Source of the DNA: an uncultured Rhodocyclaceae bacterium
Lineage (GTDB): Bacteria > Pseudomonadota > Gammaproteobacteria > Burkholderiales > Rhodocyclaceae
Assembly (NCBI GenBank): GCA_934271525.1
Contig: CAKQRL010000018.1
Location: forward strand, 1 to 36,188
Reading direction: 5' to 3'
Length of the DNA: 36,188 nt
In this document: in pieces, positions 8,901 to 15,406 of the stretch
Layout: every line of letters starts with the position of its first letter
Position numbering within the stretch: position 1 is the stretch's first letter
Notes under the pieces: model-generated
The model's database searches: none
What the model saw: only the letters and a program-made list of their open reading frames with translations
Told to the model about the DNA's origin: nothing
Program-made: the position numbers and the translations under genes

Positions 8901-9135
8901 TGACTCGCTTGTTTTCAATATAACCAAGAATTAATCCGTCTGTTTTAATTAGAAAATCTGGTGCGCCCAAACCTGTTTTATCATTATTCGGTTCGTGCAG
9001 AATTTGAATGTTTTTAAAATTAAAATATTCTTTAATTTGATTAAACAAATTTTCCAACGCCGTGCGGTGTTGGTGTTCTTTGTCCAAGGTTGTAATGCTT
9101 TCAATTTCGTTCAAATACGTCCACAAAATGTCCAT
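5956..9135 (-). CDS. Single-chain type IIG-like restriction endonuclease/adenine methyltransferase
   Basis: 1059 residues from the ATG at 9135, chosen because AAGGAAAG precedes it by about 9 nt; the frame is open 60 nt further upstream but without support. N-terminal PD-(D/E)xK nuclease: GAPDFLIKT (Asp60) and YIENK (Glu74, Lys76). Middle N6-adenine methyltransferase: FATGTGTFLLEAL (about 378-390) and TGNPPYSG (about 505-510), the SAM-binding and catalytic motifs. The C-terminal 450 residues should hold the target-recognition domain and resemble the specificity part of type ISP enzymes, but the helicase domain of LlaGI/LlaBIII is absent. It would methylate and cut DNA at its own site, so no separate partner is needed. 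It is much more AT-rich than its neighbours and lies between ispH and fliE, consistent with transfer. Its last codons and stop (FPR, TAA) come from a repeat arm. Confidence 0.87.
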   Translation of the reverse strand: MDILWTYLNEIESITTLDKEHQHRTALENLFNQIKEYFNFKNIQILHEPNNDKTGLGAPDFLIKTDGLILGYIENKRVNTDFNFLIEDANKNEQAQIARYLKLSPNLILTDYLQFLRVSKNEKNKIEVIQKITICKLFELQHLRKLKSSLNAKEAEFLEFFKSFFSLNPNSIQTAKEFANALALRTRELNNTLLNLEENKKIKTLYSSFREILYKDLSFSDFCDSFAQTLTYSLFLAKLNDENNREIDLYNIKKFIPKSFPLIRAMSGFLDELEDLNSIEWLIKEILNIINHIEVDSIIKELNKSAEKECSGDYLEKDPYLHFYETFLSQYNPQMRELRGVYYTPFAVVHFIINAIDEVLKTELKEPKGLSAAVENDNITLLDFATGTGTFLLEALRKALEAIPQNSPKYNPKNLIPNFSGFELLVAPYTVAHLKISQAFKEEFHTPLNNDERLNIFLTNTLYNPSILEQTQKETDIFYTNALSELNKEFLEAKALKEKEILIITGNPPYSGASANKGLFENEIKETYGKEPNTNEKLKNEKTTKWILDDYVKFIRFSESKLEKQKKGILAFISNNGFLNNPTFRGMRFHLMQTFDKIYILDLHGSVKKKEKAPNGSNDGNVFDIQTGSCISIFVKTEKKKKNKLAEVFHYDLFGKRQGKYNFLLENNLNSMTWNKLNPQTPFYLFIPQNEKIRDEYNQFLSVRDIFIKSGGGICSQRDNIVFQKTKKEIKKLLHDFSTKDKNYLYAEYKIGDDSRDWKLDSAQKAVRENIGNFDSFIMQCHYRPFDFRWTYYVGKSRAFMAYPVFDIFQHFSIKTNKALLISRQESAMGDENPNPNFVTNKIVDLNFYRRGGVQVLPLYLDSSKITQKDLLGEQQSGMVENFTESFRKFIDEKYQTHFSPEIILGYIYAVLYHQEYRTKYIDFLKIDFPKIPFVDDKKVFQKLSDLGNHLIDLHLMKIIPNNHIGEPLFEKENRNTIIEKNRFDENKKRLFINESLYFDKVEKAVWEYKIGGYQVLDKYLKSHKNEIIDFEHFENIIKVLSETLKIEKEIAKIDIFPR

Positions 9136-9216
9136 GGTTTTGTCTTTCCTTAAAGATTGCGCCATTTTACACGCCAAACAGCAATTTGCAGGCAAAAAAC
9201 AACAATCTTGCTTTTT

Positions 9217-9232
9217 TGGCGTGGTTTTTGCT
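9217..9232 (+). promoter_or_regulatory. Sigma-54 promoter for fliE
   Basis: TGGCGT-GGTTT-TTGCT has GG and GC separated by exactly 10 nt, the -24/-12 pattern of RpoN promoters (consensus TGGCAC-N5-TTGCW). Transcription would begin near 9243, about 28 nt before the fliE ATG. RpoN control of middle flagellar genes is known in the FleQ/FlrA type hierarchy and fits the FlrB/FleS-like kinase at 19856-20995. Confidence 0.75.
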
Positions 9233-9270
9233 ATTTGTTCGGCATCAATTCACAAGGAGTTAAAAAAACA

Positions 9271-9594
9271 ATGGATACGGCTGGAATTGAACAAATGCTT
9301 TCCGCCTTGCAACAAAGTAGCGCCGCCGCTGCCAACAAAAAGGTGGAACCCGCCGCAAACACTGCGGGCAGTGTTGATTTTGCGGATGTGTTGAAATCTT
9401 CTATTGACAAAGTCAACGCCACGCAACAAGAAGCCACACAAATGCAAAAAGATTTTGTGGCAGGCGATTCCACACAAAATCTGCACGAAGTGATGGTTGC
9501 CTTGCAAACCGCAAGCGTATCCTTTCAAGAAATGGTGCAAGTTCGCAACAAATTGGTCACGGCATACCAAGACGTGATGAGCATGCAGGTGTAA
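9271..9594 (+). CDS. fliE: Flagellar hook-basal body protein FliE
   Basis: 107 residues from the ATG at 9271, preceded by AAGGAG with good spacing; the open frame continues upstream into the promoter but is not expected to be translated. FliE joins the MS ring (FliF) to the proximal rod and is needed for the export gate. The C-terminal half has the family signature: NLHEVMVALQTASVSFQEMVQVRNKLVTAYQ (split here as NLHEVMVA, SFQEMVQVRNK, AYQDVMSMQV). The N-terminal half is low in complexity (Ala/Ser/Gln). In most genomes fliE directly precedes fliF; here fliF is about 11.5 kb away. A sigma-54 promoter lies 39 nt upstream of the start. Confidence 0.95.
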   Translation: MDTAGIEQMLSALQQSSAAAANKKVEPAANTAGSVDFADVLKSSIDKVNATQQEATQMQKDFVAGDSTQNLHEVMVALQTASVSFQEMVQVRNKLVTAYQDVMSMQV

Positions 9595-9598
9595 CAAA

Positions 9599-9985
9599 GT
9601 GGCAAATTTGTCTTGTTCAAAACGGCAAATTTTGCCGCTTTCTCTTTTTTTATTGTTGAACAACGCCTTTGCCGATGCTAAGTCCGATGCGCAACAAACC
9701 ATTGATGATGGCAATGCAATAATTACCGCCGCCAAAACCGAATACGAAAAAAAAGAAAAAGAATGCTATGAAAAAGTTTTGGTGAATTTTTGCTTGGATT
9801 TGGCGCAAAAAGAATTAAAAGAAAAAACAGATTTGGGCAAAGCCTTGAAATTAAAAGGTCGGCGCGCTTTGCGAGAAATCAAAAAATCCCAAGCCACCGC
9901 CAAACACGCCGAACAAAATGAAAAAATCAAAAGGCATGAAGAAAATTTAAAAGCCTTAAAAATAAAAAAATCCGCTGAAAATTAA
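9599..9985 (+). CDS. Small exported helical protein with a conserved-looking Cys pair
   Basis: 128 residues starting at GTG 9599, four bases after the fliE stop; AGG about 10 nt upstream is a weak ribosome site. A signal peptide is visible (KRQ, then ILPLSLFLLLNNAFA, cleavage after AFA). The mature part is lysine- and glutamate-rich with coiled-coil character and two cysteines in CYEKVLVNFCLDLAQ. It resembles a group of betaproteobacterial periplasmic proteins of unknown function in which a Cys-x(7-8)-Cys segment is followed by an Arg/Lys/Glu-rich helix. Co-transcription with fliE is likely, but a flagellar role is only suggested by position. No known function. Confidence 0.75.
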   Translation: MANLSCSKRQILPLSLFLLLNNAFADAKSDAQQTIDDGNAIITAAKTEYEKKEKECYEKVLVNFCLDLAQKELKEKTDLGKALKLKGRRALREIKKSQATAKHAEQNEKIKRHEENLKALKIKKSAEN

Positions 9986-10027
9986 AATTTCTTTATTAAA
10001 GTTTTTGCAAAATAAAATCGCTAAAAT

Positions 10028-10077
10028 CCACGGTAAACCTTGAAAAATTTTGAAAAAAAATAATGCGTTTACCGTGG
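10028..10077. repeat. CCACGGTMAAC inverted pair 4
   Basis: Both arms (10028-10038 and 10067-10077) are exact A variants and pair perfectly, with a GAAAAATTTTGAAAAAAAA core. It lies between two convergent genes and could act as a two-way terminator. Confidence 0.92.
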
Positions 10078-10082
10078 TAATT

Positions 10083-11507
10083 TTATATTTTTGAATCTAA
10101 TTGTTGGCAGAGTTTTTCAAATTCCAAATAATAATGCCAAGTTTGAACAATGTCGGGGCGGTGTGTTTTAACGAGTTCTATTTCTTTTTGAATCACTTTT
10201 TTAAATAATTGGCGGTGGCGTGGATGGGTTTTGAAAAATTCTAATAATTCAAACTCCGTGGTAGCGCGGTTTTTTTCAATAGCCATCACATCTTTTAATT
10301 TTTGAATAAAGTTGTTTATTTTTTGTTTTATCCATTCTTGGTTTTCTTCAATGTTTTTTAAATTTTCTTTGGCGGTGTAAATATAAATTCCGCTTTTAAA
10401 TTGTTCAAACCAAGACAAATCTAAATTTAAAATTTTACTGACTTCAATATTTTCAACATTTGGAGAAAGTAGAAAATCGGCGTTGTGGTATTGGTATAAA
10501 ATTTTCTCAACCCAAGGCAAATCAAAAATAACATTGCGCTCTCTTTTTCGGCTGGTTGTCAGCAAAAACTTGACACCTTTAACTTCATACAAAAGTGGCA
10601 AAAAACCATAAAAAGGGCGAATATCCAGCGGAAAATCAAAATCTTTTTCAGATTTTGGCGCTGGGAAATCGTAGGTTTTTGAGAGTTTTTCCATCAAATT
10701 AAAAATATCAGGCGCTTCGGTTATTTTTTGAATATCCAAAAAATCAAATTGTTGAAAACCCAAAGCAAGCATTTGTTCGTAAATATCAGAATAACGAAAA
10801 GTGTTGGTTATGGTTAGGCTTTCTTCCACACGGTCTTTGAAACTTTTTTTGTGGTCAATGGAATATACAACTCTATTTTCCAAAGCATTTAAATTTTCGT
10901 ATTCATTAAAATAATATTTTAAATTTTCTTGCCATGTTAAATCTTTGCCTACGTGATTATTTAAACTTGATTTTAAACGTGGAATTGGATCTCTTACCAA
11001 ACACAAAACACGGGTTTTTGGATTAATTAAATGAATATATTTTTTTAAATCTTCGTAATAATTATAACCCATCGTGCTATACGAAGTAAAATTGATAATT
11101 GTCGGTTCGTTATTTAAAAGTGCATTGTAATTAAATTGATAATGTTTAGGGATAATGCCATAATGGTCTTTCATAATACGAACACCGCATTGTTTTAAAT
11201 AATCCACCATAGAAGCATGGCCAGAATGCGACATCATTAAAAATAAAAATTTATAACCACTAGGCAATGGCAAATTGGATTGCCAAGCAAAATCAGCGGG
11301 AATATTTTGGTAATGAATTGAAGAATTTTCGTTTTTTAAAAGTTGTGGATTTAAAAGCGGCGGATAAGGATGATTTGTTTTTATATATTTTTCATTAAAT
11401 TCTTTTGAAAGCAACCATTCTTGGCTGGCATTTAAAATATTTTCAAAATCAATATTTTCAACATTTGCGGAGGGGATGAGGGGTAACATTTTCCATTGTT
11501 CCAACAT
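10083..11507 (-). CDS. Sulfotransferase-like protein of unknown function (DUF2972-like)
   Basis: 474 residues with no signal peptide or membrane segment. GYKFLFLMMSHSGHASMVDYL (key part SHSGHASM, residues 93-100) resembles the phosphosulfate-binding loop of sulfotransferases, and CLVRDPIPRLKSSLNNH (172-181) resembles their RDPxxRxxS motif. The same pairing occurs, as I recall, in DUF2972 proteins of Campylobacter surface-glycan loci. The substrate is unknown; a sugar or glycan is a reasonable guess given the glycosyltransferase at the window start. The motif SANVENID near the N-terminus recurs as SPNVENIE around residue 355, suggesting an internal repeat. It is strongly AT-rich, like the restriction enzyme, and so may be acquired. 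A second ATG (codon 7) preceded by GGAAA is an alternative start. Confidence 0.65.
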   Translation of the reverse strand: MLEQWKMLPLIPSANVENIDFENILNASQEWLLSKEFNEKYIKTNHPYPPLLNPQLLKNENSSIHYQNIPADFAWQSNLPLPSGYKFLFLMMSHSGHASMVDYLKQCGVRIMKDHYGIIPKHYQFNYNALLNNEPTIINFTSYSTMGYNYYEDLKKYIHLINPKTRVLCLVRDPIPRLKSSLNNHVGKDLTWQENLKYYFNEYENLNALENRVVYSIDHKKSFKDRVEESLTITNTFRYSDIYEQMLALGFQQFDFLDIQKITEAPDIFNLMEKLSKTYDFPAPKSEKDFDFPLDIRPFYGFLPLLYEVKGVKFLLTTSRKRERNVIFDLPWVEKILYQYHNADFLLSPNVENIEVSKILNLDLSWFEQFKSGIYIYTAKENLKNIEENQEWIKQKINNFIQKLKDVMAIEKNRATTEFELLEFFKTHPRHRQLFKKVIQKEIELVKTHRPDIVQTWHYYLEFEKLCQQLDSKI

Positions 11508-11533
11508 TTAAAAAATATAAAAAAAACAATTTT

Positions 11534-11582
11534 CCACGGTAAACTTGCAAAAATTTTCAAAAAAACTTTTGGTTGACCGTGG
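11534..11582. repeat. CCACGGTMAAC inverted pair 5
   Basis: Left arm 11534-11544 is the A variant and right arm 11572-11582 the C variant, so the variable position is A opposite G. Core TTTTCAAAAAAA. It lies between folE2 and the sulfotransferase-like gene, both on the minus strand, 5 nt beyond the folE2 stop. Confidence 0.9.
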
Positions 11583-11586
11583 ATTT

Positions 11587-12378
11587 TTAGATTTTGCCCG
11601 ATTCAATCATTGCGTAGGCGGAATGGTTGTGAATCGATTCAAAGTTTTCTGATTCCACGCGGAAAGCGGATATGCGTTTTTCGGTTTTTAAAAGGGCTGC
11701 CACATCACGCACCATATCTTCCACAAACTTGGGATTGTCATAAGCGCGTTCGGTAACAAATTTTTCATCCGGGCGTTTTAATAAGCTATACAACTGCGAA
11801 GACGCTTGTTCTTCAACCATGGCAACCACTTCTTCAATCCACACATTTTTTTTGGTTTTAATGGTTACCGTCACGTGGCTGCGTTGATTATGCGCGCCGT
11901 ATTCCGATATTTTTTTTGAACACGGGCAAAGGCTTGTTACCGGCACAATTACTTTTAAAGAAAAATCAATTGCGCCATTTTCAATGGAACCCAAAAAGGT
12001 TACGTCATAATCCATCAAACTTTCCACACCAGAGATGGGCGCGCTTTTTTTAATAAAATAGGGAAAGGTCATTTCTATAAAACCGCTTTTGGCTTCTAGT
12101 TTTTCAACCATTTCGCGCAACATATGCGGAAAATTTTCAATGGAAACTTCGCTTTTTTCGTTGTTTAAAATTGCCACAAAGCGCGACATATGCGTGCCTT
12201 TGAAATGTTCAGGCAAACTCACATACATATTAAACGTGGCAATGGTGTGTTGCACGCCGCGCGATTGATCAGCAACAGTAACAGGGTAACGAATAGATTT
12301 AATGCCAACCTTGTTGATGGCAATGTGGCGCGTATCCGCCAAATTTTGCACGTCTGCAATGGTTTGTGTTGGGGTCAT
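11587..12378 (-). CDS. folE2: GTP cyclohydrolase FolE2
   Basis: 263 residues, typical for the zinc-independent type IB GTP cyclohydrolase, which converts GTP to 7,8-dihydroneopterin triphosphate, the entry to folate (and queuosine-type) synthesis. Family motifs include NKVGIKSIRYPV, GTHMSRFV, the metal/active-site Cys in SLCPCSKKISEYGAHNQR and the following SHVTV (key residues Cys in LCPCS, His in GAHNQ). The start ATG overlaps the dxs stop as ATGA, so it is translated as the last gene of the xseB-ispA-dxs-folE2 operon. An inverted repeat immediately follows and may end the transcript. Confidence 0.97.
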   Translation of the reverse strand: MTPTQTIADVQNLADTRHIAINKVGIKSIRYPVTVADQSRGVQHTIATFNMYVSLPEHFKGTHMSRFVAILNNEKSEVSIENFPHMLREMVEKLEAKSGFIEMTFPYFIKKSAPISGVESLMDYDVTFLGSIENGAIDFSLKVIVPVTSLCPCSKKISEYGAHNQRSHVTVTIKTKKNVWIEEVVAMVEEQASSQLYSLLKRPDEKFVTERAYDNPKFVEDMVRDVAALLKTEKRISAFRVESENFESIHNHSAYAMIESGKI

Positions 12379-14210
12379 AAAAGTTCTTTTAAATGTTGAA
12401 AAATGGCAGAAGAGTTTAACCCAACTGCGGCAAAAATTTGCGATTGCGTGCCGTGTTCAATAAATTGGTCGGGCAAACCCAAAATTTCCAAACGTTCGGC
12501 GGTGATATTGTTTTGGCGCAAAAACTGCCCAAAATAAGCGCCCGCGCCGCCTGTGGCGGCATTGTCTTCAATGGTTAAAAAACGCGAATGCGTGCGCGCA
12601 AGTTCTTTTAAAAAATCAGCATCCAAAGGTTTGGCAATGCGCATATTAACAAGCGTTACGTTTAAATCCGCCACGGCTTTTAAAGCTTCAAACAACAAAA
12701 CACCAAACACCAAAACCGCCACACCGCTTGTGCCGTGTTTGATAATTTCGTGGGTTTTGAAATTTTTTTGCCGTTGACCGTGGATTTTTTCAAAATCGGG
12801 CGCTAATCCTCGCGGGTAGCGGATTAAAGCGGGCGATTTTAAAGCATAAGCGGTGTTTAAAAGGGTTTTAAAATCGTTGGCATCAGCAGGCGTAAAAATA
12901 GACAAATTCGGCACGCACAAAGCAAAAGACAAATCAAAATTGCCGTGGTGCGTGGCGCCATCGGCACCAACGGGCCCTGCGCGATCCACTGCCAACATCA
13001 CCGGCAAATTTTGCAAAGCAATATCGTGAATGAGTTGGTCATAAGCGCGTTGCAAAAAAGTGGAATAAATGGCAACCACTGGTTTAATGCCTTCGCACGC
13101 CAAACCTGCCGCAAAGGTTAAGGCGTGTTGTTCGGCTATGCCCACGTCAAAATAGCGGTTTGGAAATTGCGCGCGAAAATCCACCAAGCCAGAGCCTTCG
13201 CACATCGCGGGCGTAATGGCCACCAAGTTTTCATCATTTTGCGCTTTTTCAACAAGCCAAGCGCCGAATAAATCGGTAAAAGTGGGTTCTTTTTTGGGAG
13301 CTGCATCTGGCAAACCTTCTGCCACATTAAAGGTGGAAACGCCGTGGTAGCGCGTGGGTTCTTCTTCGGCTTTTTTGTAGCCGTGGCCTTTTTGCGTCAT
13401 CACATGCAAAAATTTGGGGCCTTTTGTGGCTTTTAAATTCGTCAAGGTTGTTACAAGCAAATTCAAATCGTGCCCGTCAATGGGACCAAAATAATTAAAA
13501 CCAAACTCTTCAAAAAGCGTGGCGGGCGAAATCATCCCTTTGACGTGTTCTTCTGTTCGTTTGGCAAATTCCAAAAGAGCGGGCGAAAACTGCAACACTT
13601 GTTTGCCCATTGCGCGCGCGGCGTTAAAAGTTTTGCCCGAAGTAATGCGTGTTAAAATGGTATTCAAAGCGCCAACGGGTTTGGAGATGGACATATCGTT
13701 GTCGTTTAAAATCACCAAAATGTTGTCGTTTGGCCCAACGTTATTCATCGCTTCAAAAGCCATTCCTGCGGACAAAGCGCCATCACCAATGACGGCAATC
13801 ACATCGTGCGCTTCGTTTTTTAAGGCAAAAGCGCGCGCCATTCCAAGCGCAGCGGAAATAGAAGTTGAAGAATGCCCCACGCCAAAAGCATCAAATTCAC
13901 TCTCCAAACGGCGTGGAAAACCTGAAATTCCGTCTTTTTGCCGCAAGGTTGGCATTTGCGTTTTGCGGCCAGTTAGGATTTTATGCGCATAAGCTTGATG
14001 CCCCACATCCCAAATGAGCTTGGCGTTTGGGGTATCAAAAACATAATGCAAGGCAATGGTCAGTTCAACCACGCCCAAGTTGGAAGCCAAATGACCGCCC
14101 GTTTGCGCGGTGTTGCAAATCACAAATTCGCGCAATTCTTCTGCCAAGGTTGGTAAATCACTTTTGGCAAGGACGCGCAAATCGGCGGGGCTGTGAATTT
14201 CTTCTAACAT
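12375..14210 (-). CDS. dxs: 1-deoxy-D-xylulose-5-phosphate synthase
   Basis: 611 residues, close to the family's 620-640. DXS joins pyruvate and glyceraldehyde 3-phosphate to start the MEP pathway, using thiamine diphosphate. The TPP motif runs from GDGALS (142-144 GDG) to NDNDMSIS (NDN 169-171); DVGHQAYAHKI, DRAGPVGADGATHHG and GIAEQHA are also present. Around residues 474-484 the sequence KIHGQRQKNFK is read from a repeat arm (12773-12783) plus its A/T core. It falls in the loop between the pyrimidine-binding and C-terminal domains, where family members vary, so function should be kept. It sits 4 nt after ispA. Confidence 0.98.
   Translation of the reverse strand: MLEEIHSPADLRVLAKSDLPTLAEELREFVICNTAQTGGHLASNLGVVELTIALHYVFDTPNAKLIWDVGHQAYAHKILTGRKTQMPTLRQKDGISGFPRRLESEFDAFGVGHSSTSISAALGMARAFALKNEAHDVIAVIGDGALSAGMAFEAMNNVGPNDNILVILNDNDMSISKPVGALNTILTRITSGKTFNAARAMGKQVLQFSPALLEFAKRTEEHVKGMISPATLFEEFGFNYFGPIDGHDLNLLVTTLTNLKATKGPKFLHVMTQKGHGYKKAEEEPTRYHGVSTFNVAEGLPDAAPKKEPTFTDLFGAWLVEKAQNDENLVAITPAMCEGSGLVDFRAQFPNRYFDVGIAEQHALTFAAGLACEGIKPVVAIYSTFLQRAYDQLIHDIALQNLPVMLAVDRAGPVGADGATHHGNFDLSFALCVPNLSIFTPADANDFKTLLNTAYALKSPALIRYPRGLAPDFEKIHGQRQKNFKTHEIIKHGTSGVAVLVFGVLLFEALKAVADLNVTLVNMRIAKPLDADFLKELARTHSRFLTIEDNAATGGAGAYFGQFLRQNNITAERLEILGLPDQFIEHGTQSQIFAAVGLNSSAIFQHLKELL
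12773..12783 (-). repeat. Single CCACGGTMAAC arm inside dxs
   Basis: Exact C variant, translated as HGQ. A/T-rich core sequence is present on its inner side, but no second arm. Confidence 0.88.
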
Positions 14211-14214
14211 TGCT

Positions 14215-15105
14215 TTAAAAGGCGCGGTGACACAAAAAATCGGTTAAATTCCGCAGGTTTTGCGCGGCAACACCAAAGGGTTGAATGGCAGAAAGCGCGT
14301 TTTTGTAAATGGCGCCCGCGTAATCACGGGCATTGGCTAAGCCCAAAAGCTGCACATAAGTTGGTTTGTGGTCGGCGGCATCTTTGCCGGCGGTTTTGCC
14401 AAGCGTTTTGGAATCTTGCGTGCAGTCCAAAATATCATCCACCACTTGAAACAAAAGCCCCGCGTGTTTGGCAAAATTAGCTAATGATTCCACTTCTTCT
14501 CGGTTGGCATTCAAGCAAAGCGCCGTCATATCAACCGAGGCGGCAATTAAAGCGCCTGTTTTGAGGCGATGCATGGATTCCAATTCCACTTGCGTTAAGG
14601 TTTTGCCAACCGACAACAAATCGATCGCCTGCCCGCCTGCCATACCCGAAGCGCCAGAGGCGCGGGCAAGAATCCAAATGAGCGCGTTTTGGTCGACAGC
14701 AGAAAAAACCGTATGCGGCGTGCTTAAAATTTCAAAGGCTTTGGTTTGCAAAGCATCGCCTGCCAAAAGCGCCAAGGCTTGACCAAAAGCCACATGGCAA
14801 GTGGGTTTGCCGCGGCGCCAATCGTCATTATCCATTGCGGGCAAATCATCGTGGATTAAGGAATAAGCGTGAATGCATTCTATTGCCGCACCAATAATAA
14901 GCGGAATTTCAAGCGGTAAATGTTTTAATTCCGCTACCGCAAAAGCCAACAAGGCTCTAATGCGTTTGCCGCCGTTTAATAAAGAATAACGCATGGCTTC
15001 GTTTAATTTGGGCGATGCACTTTTTTCTTTATTCAAAAGCACATCCAAAAAAGATTCCACTTTTTGGCAATGCGCCGTTTGCCACGCTACAAAATCCTCT
15101 GCCAC
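14215..15105 (-). CDS. ispA: Farnesyl diphosphate synthase (short-chain polyprenyl synthase)
   Basis: 296 residues. Start is GTG at 15105, directly abutting the xseB stop, with GGAG six nt before it inside the xseB end. The first aspartate-rich motif is DDLPAMDNDD (from Asp86) and the second is DDILD with FQVVDD before it; GGKRIR and GKTAGKDAADHKPTY are also family motifs. It condenses IPP with DMAPP and GPP to make farnesyl diphosphate for undecaprenyl phosphate and quinone side chains. Being located between xseB and dxs is the usual proteobacterial order and ties supply and use of IPP. Confidence 0.96.
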   Translation of the reverse strand: MAEDFVAWQTAHCQKVESFLDVLLNKEKSASPKLNEAMRYSLLNGGKRIRALLAFAVAELKHLPLEIPLIIGAAIECIHAYSLIHDDLPAMDNDDWRRGKPTCHVAFGQALALLAGDALQTKAFEILSTPHTVFSAVDQNALIWILARASGASGMAGGQAIDLLSVGKTLTQVELESMHRLKTGALIAASVDMTALCLNANREEVESLANFAKHAGLLFQVVDDILDCTQDSKTLGKTAGKDAADHKPTYVQLLGLANARDYAGAIYKNALSAIQPFGVAAQNLRNLTDFLCHRAF

Positions 15106-15306
15106 TTATTGCTCCATTTGCGCCGCATTTGCCGTTGTTTGGTCAATTTTTGCCTGCGCCTCGTTCAACAAATTTTCGCAATGGCGAATCAATGCTTGCC
15201 CTTCTTCATACAAGGCAATGGATGCGTCCAGCGCCACGCCTTCTGCGCCCATTTGGTTGGCAATGGATTCCAACTTGGCAAAGGATTCTTCTAAGGTCAT
15301 TTTCAT
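15106..15306 (-). CDS. xseB: Exodeoxyribonuclease VII small subunit
   Basis: 66 residues (or 64 if the second ATG at 15300 is used). The sequence LEESFAKLESI, then ALYEEGQALIRHCENLLNEAQAKI is the two-helix pattern of XseB, which binds XseA in the nuclease that degrades single-stranded DNA to oligonucleotides. xseA is not in the window. It is the first gene of the xseB-ispA-dxs-folE2 operon, with its promoter at 15331-15359. Confidence 0.93.
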   Translation of the reverse strand: MKMTLEESFAKLESIANQMGAEGVALDASIALYEEGQALIRHCENLLNEAQAKIDQTTANAAQMEQ

Positions 15307-15330
15307 TTTTTTTACGCTTTAAAAGCTAGC

Positions 15331-15359
15331 AAAATACCGACTCCGCTCGGTATAGTCAA
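15331..15359 (-). promoter_or_regulatory. Sigma-70 promoter of the xseB-ispA-dxs-folE2 operon with internal palindrome
   Basis: On the minus strand: TTGACT (15359-15354), 17-nt spacer, TATTTT (15336-15331). The inverted repeat ATACCGA-CTCCGC-TCGGTAT (15334-15353) covers the spacer and touches the -10 box, a typical place for a repressor site. The Rieske gene starts on the other strand 54 nt away, so the same site might affect both. Confidence 0.65.
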
Positions 15360-15406
15360 ATAACTGGTAAAATGCAAAAAAAATCACGCTTTTGGGGGAG
15401 GATGCA

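Noticed and set aside
9136..9195. N-terminal extension of the restriction enzyme to 9195
   Set aside because: The first 20 codons have no ribosome site and overlap the probable promoter region; AAGGAAAG marks the ATG at 9135.
15334..15356. IscR-type site near the Rieske gene
   Set aside because: The ATACCGACT half resembles part of the type 1 motif, but spacing and second half do not fit; kept only as an unnamed palindrome.
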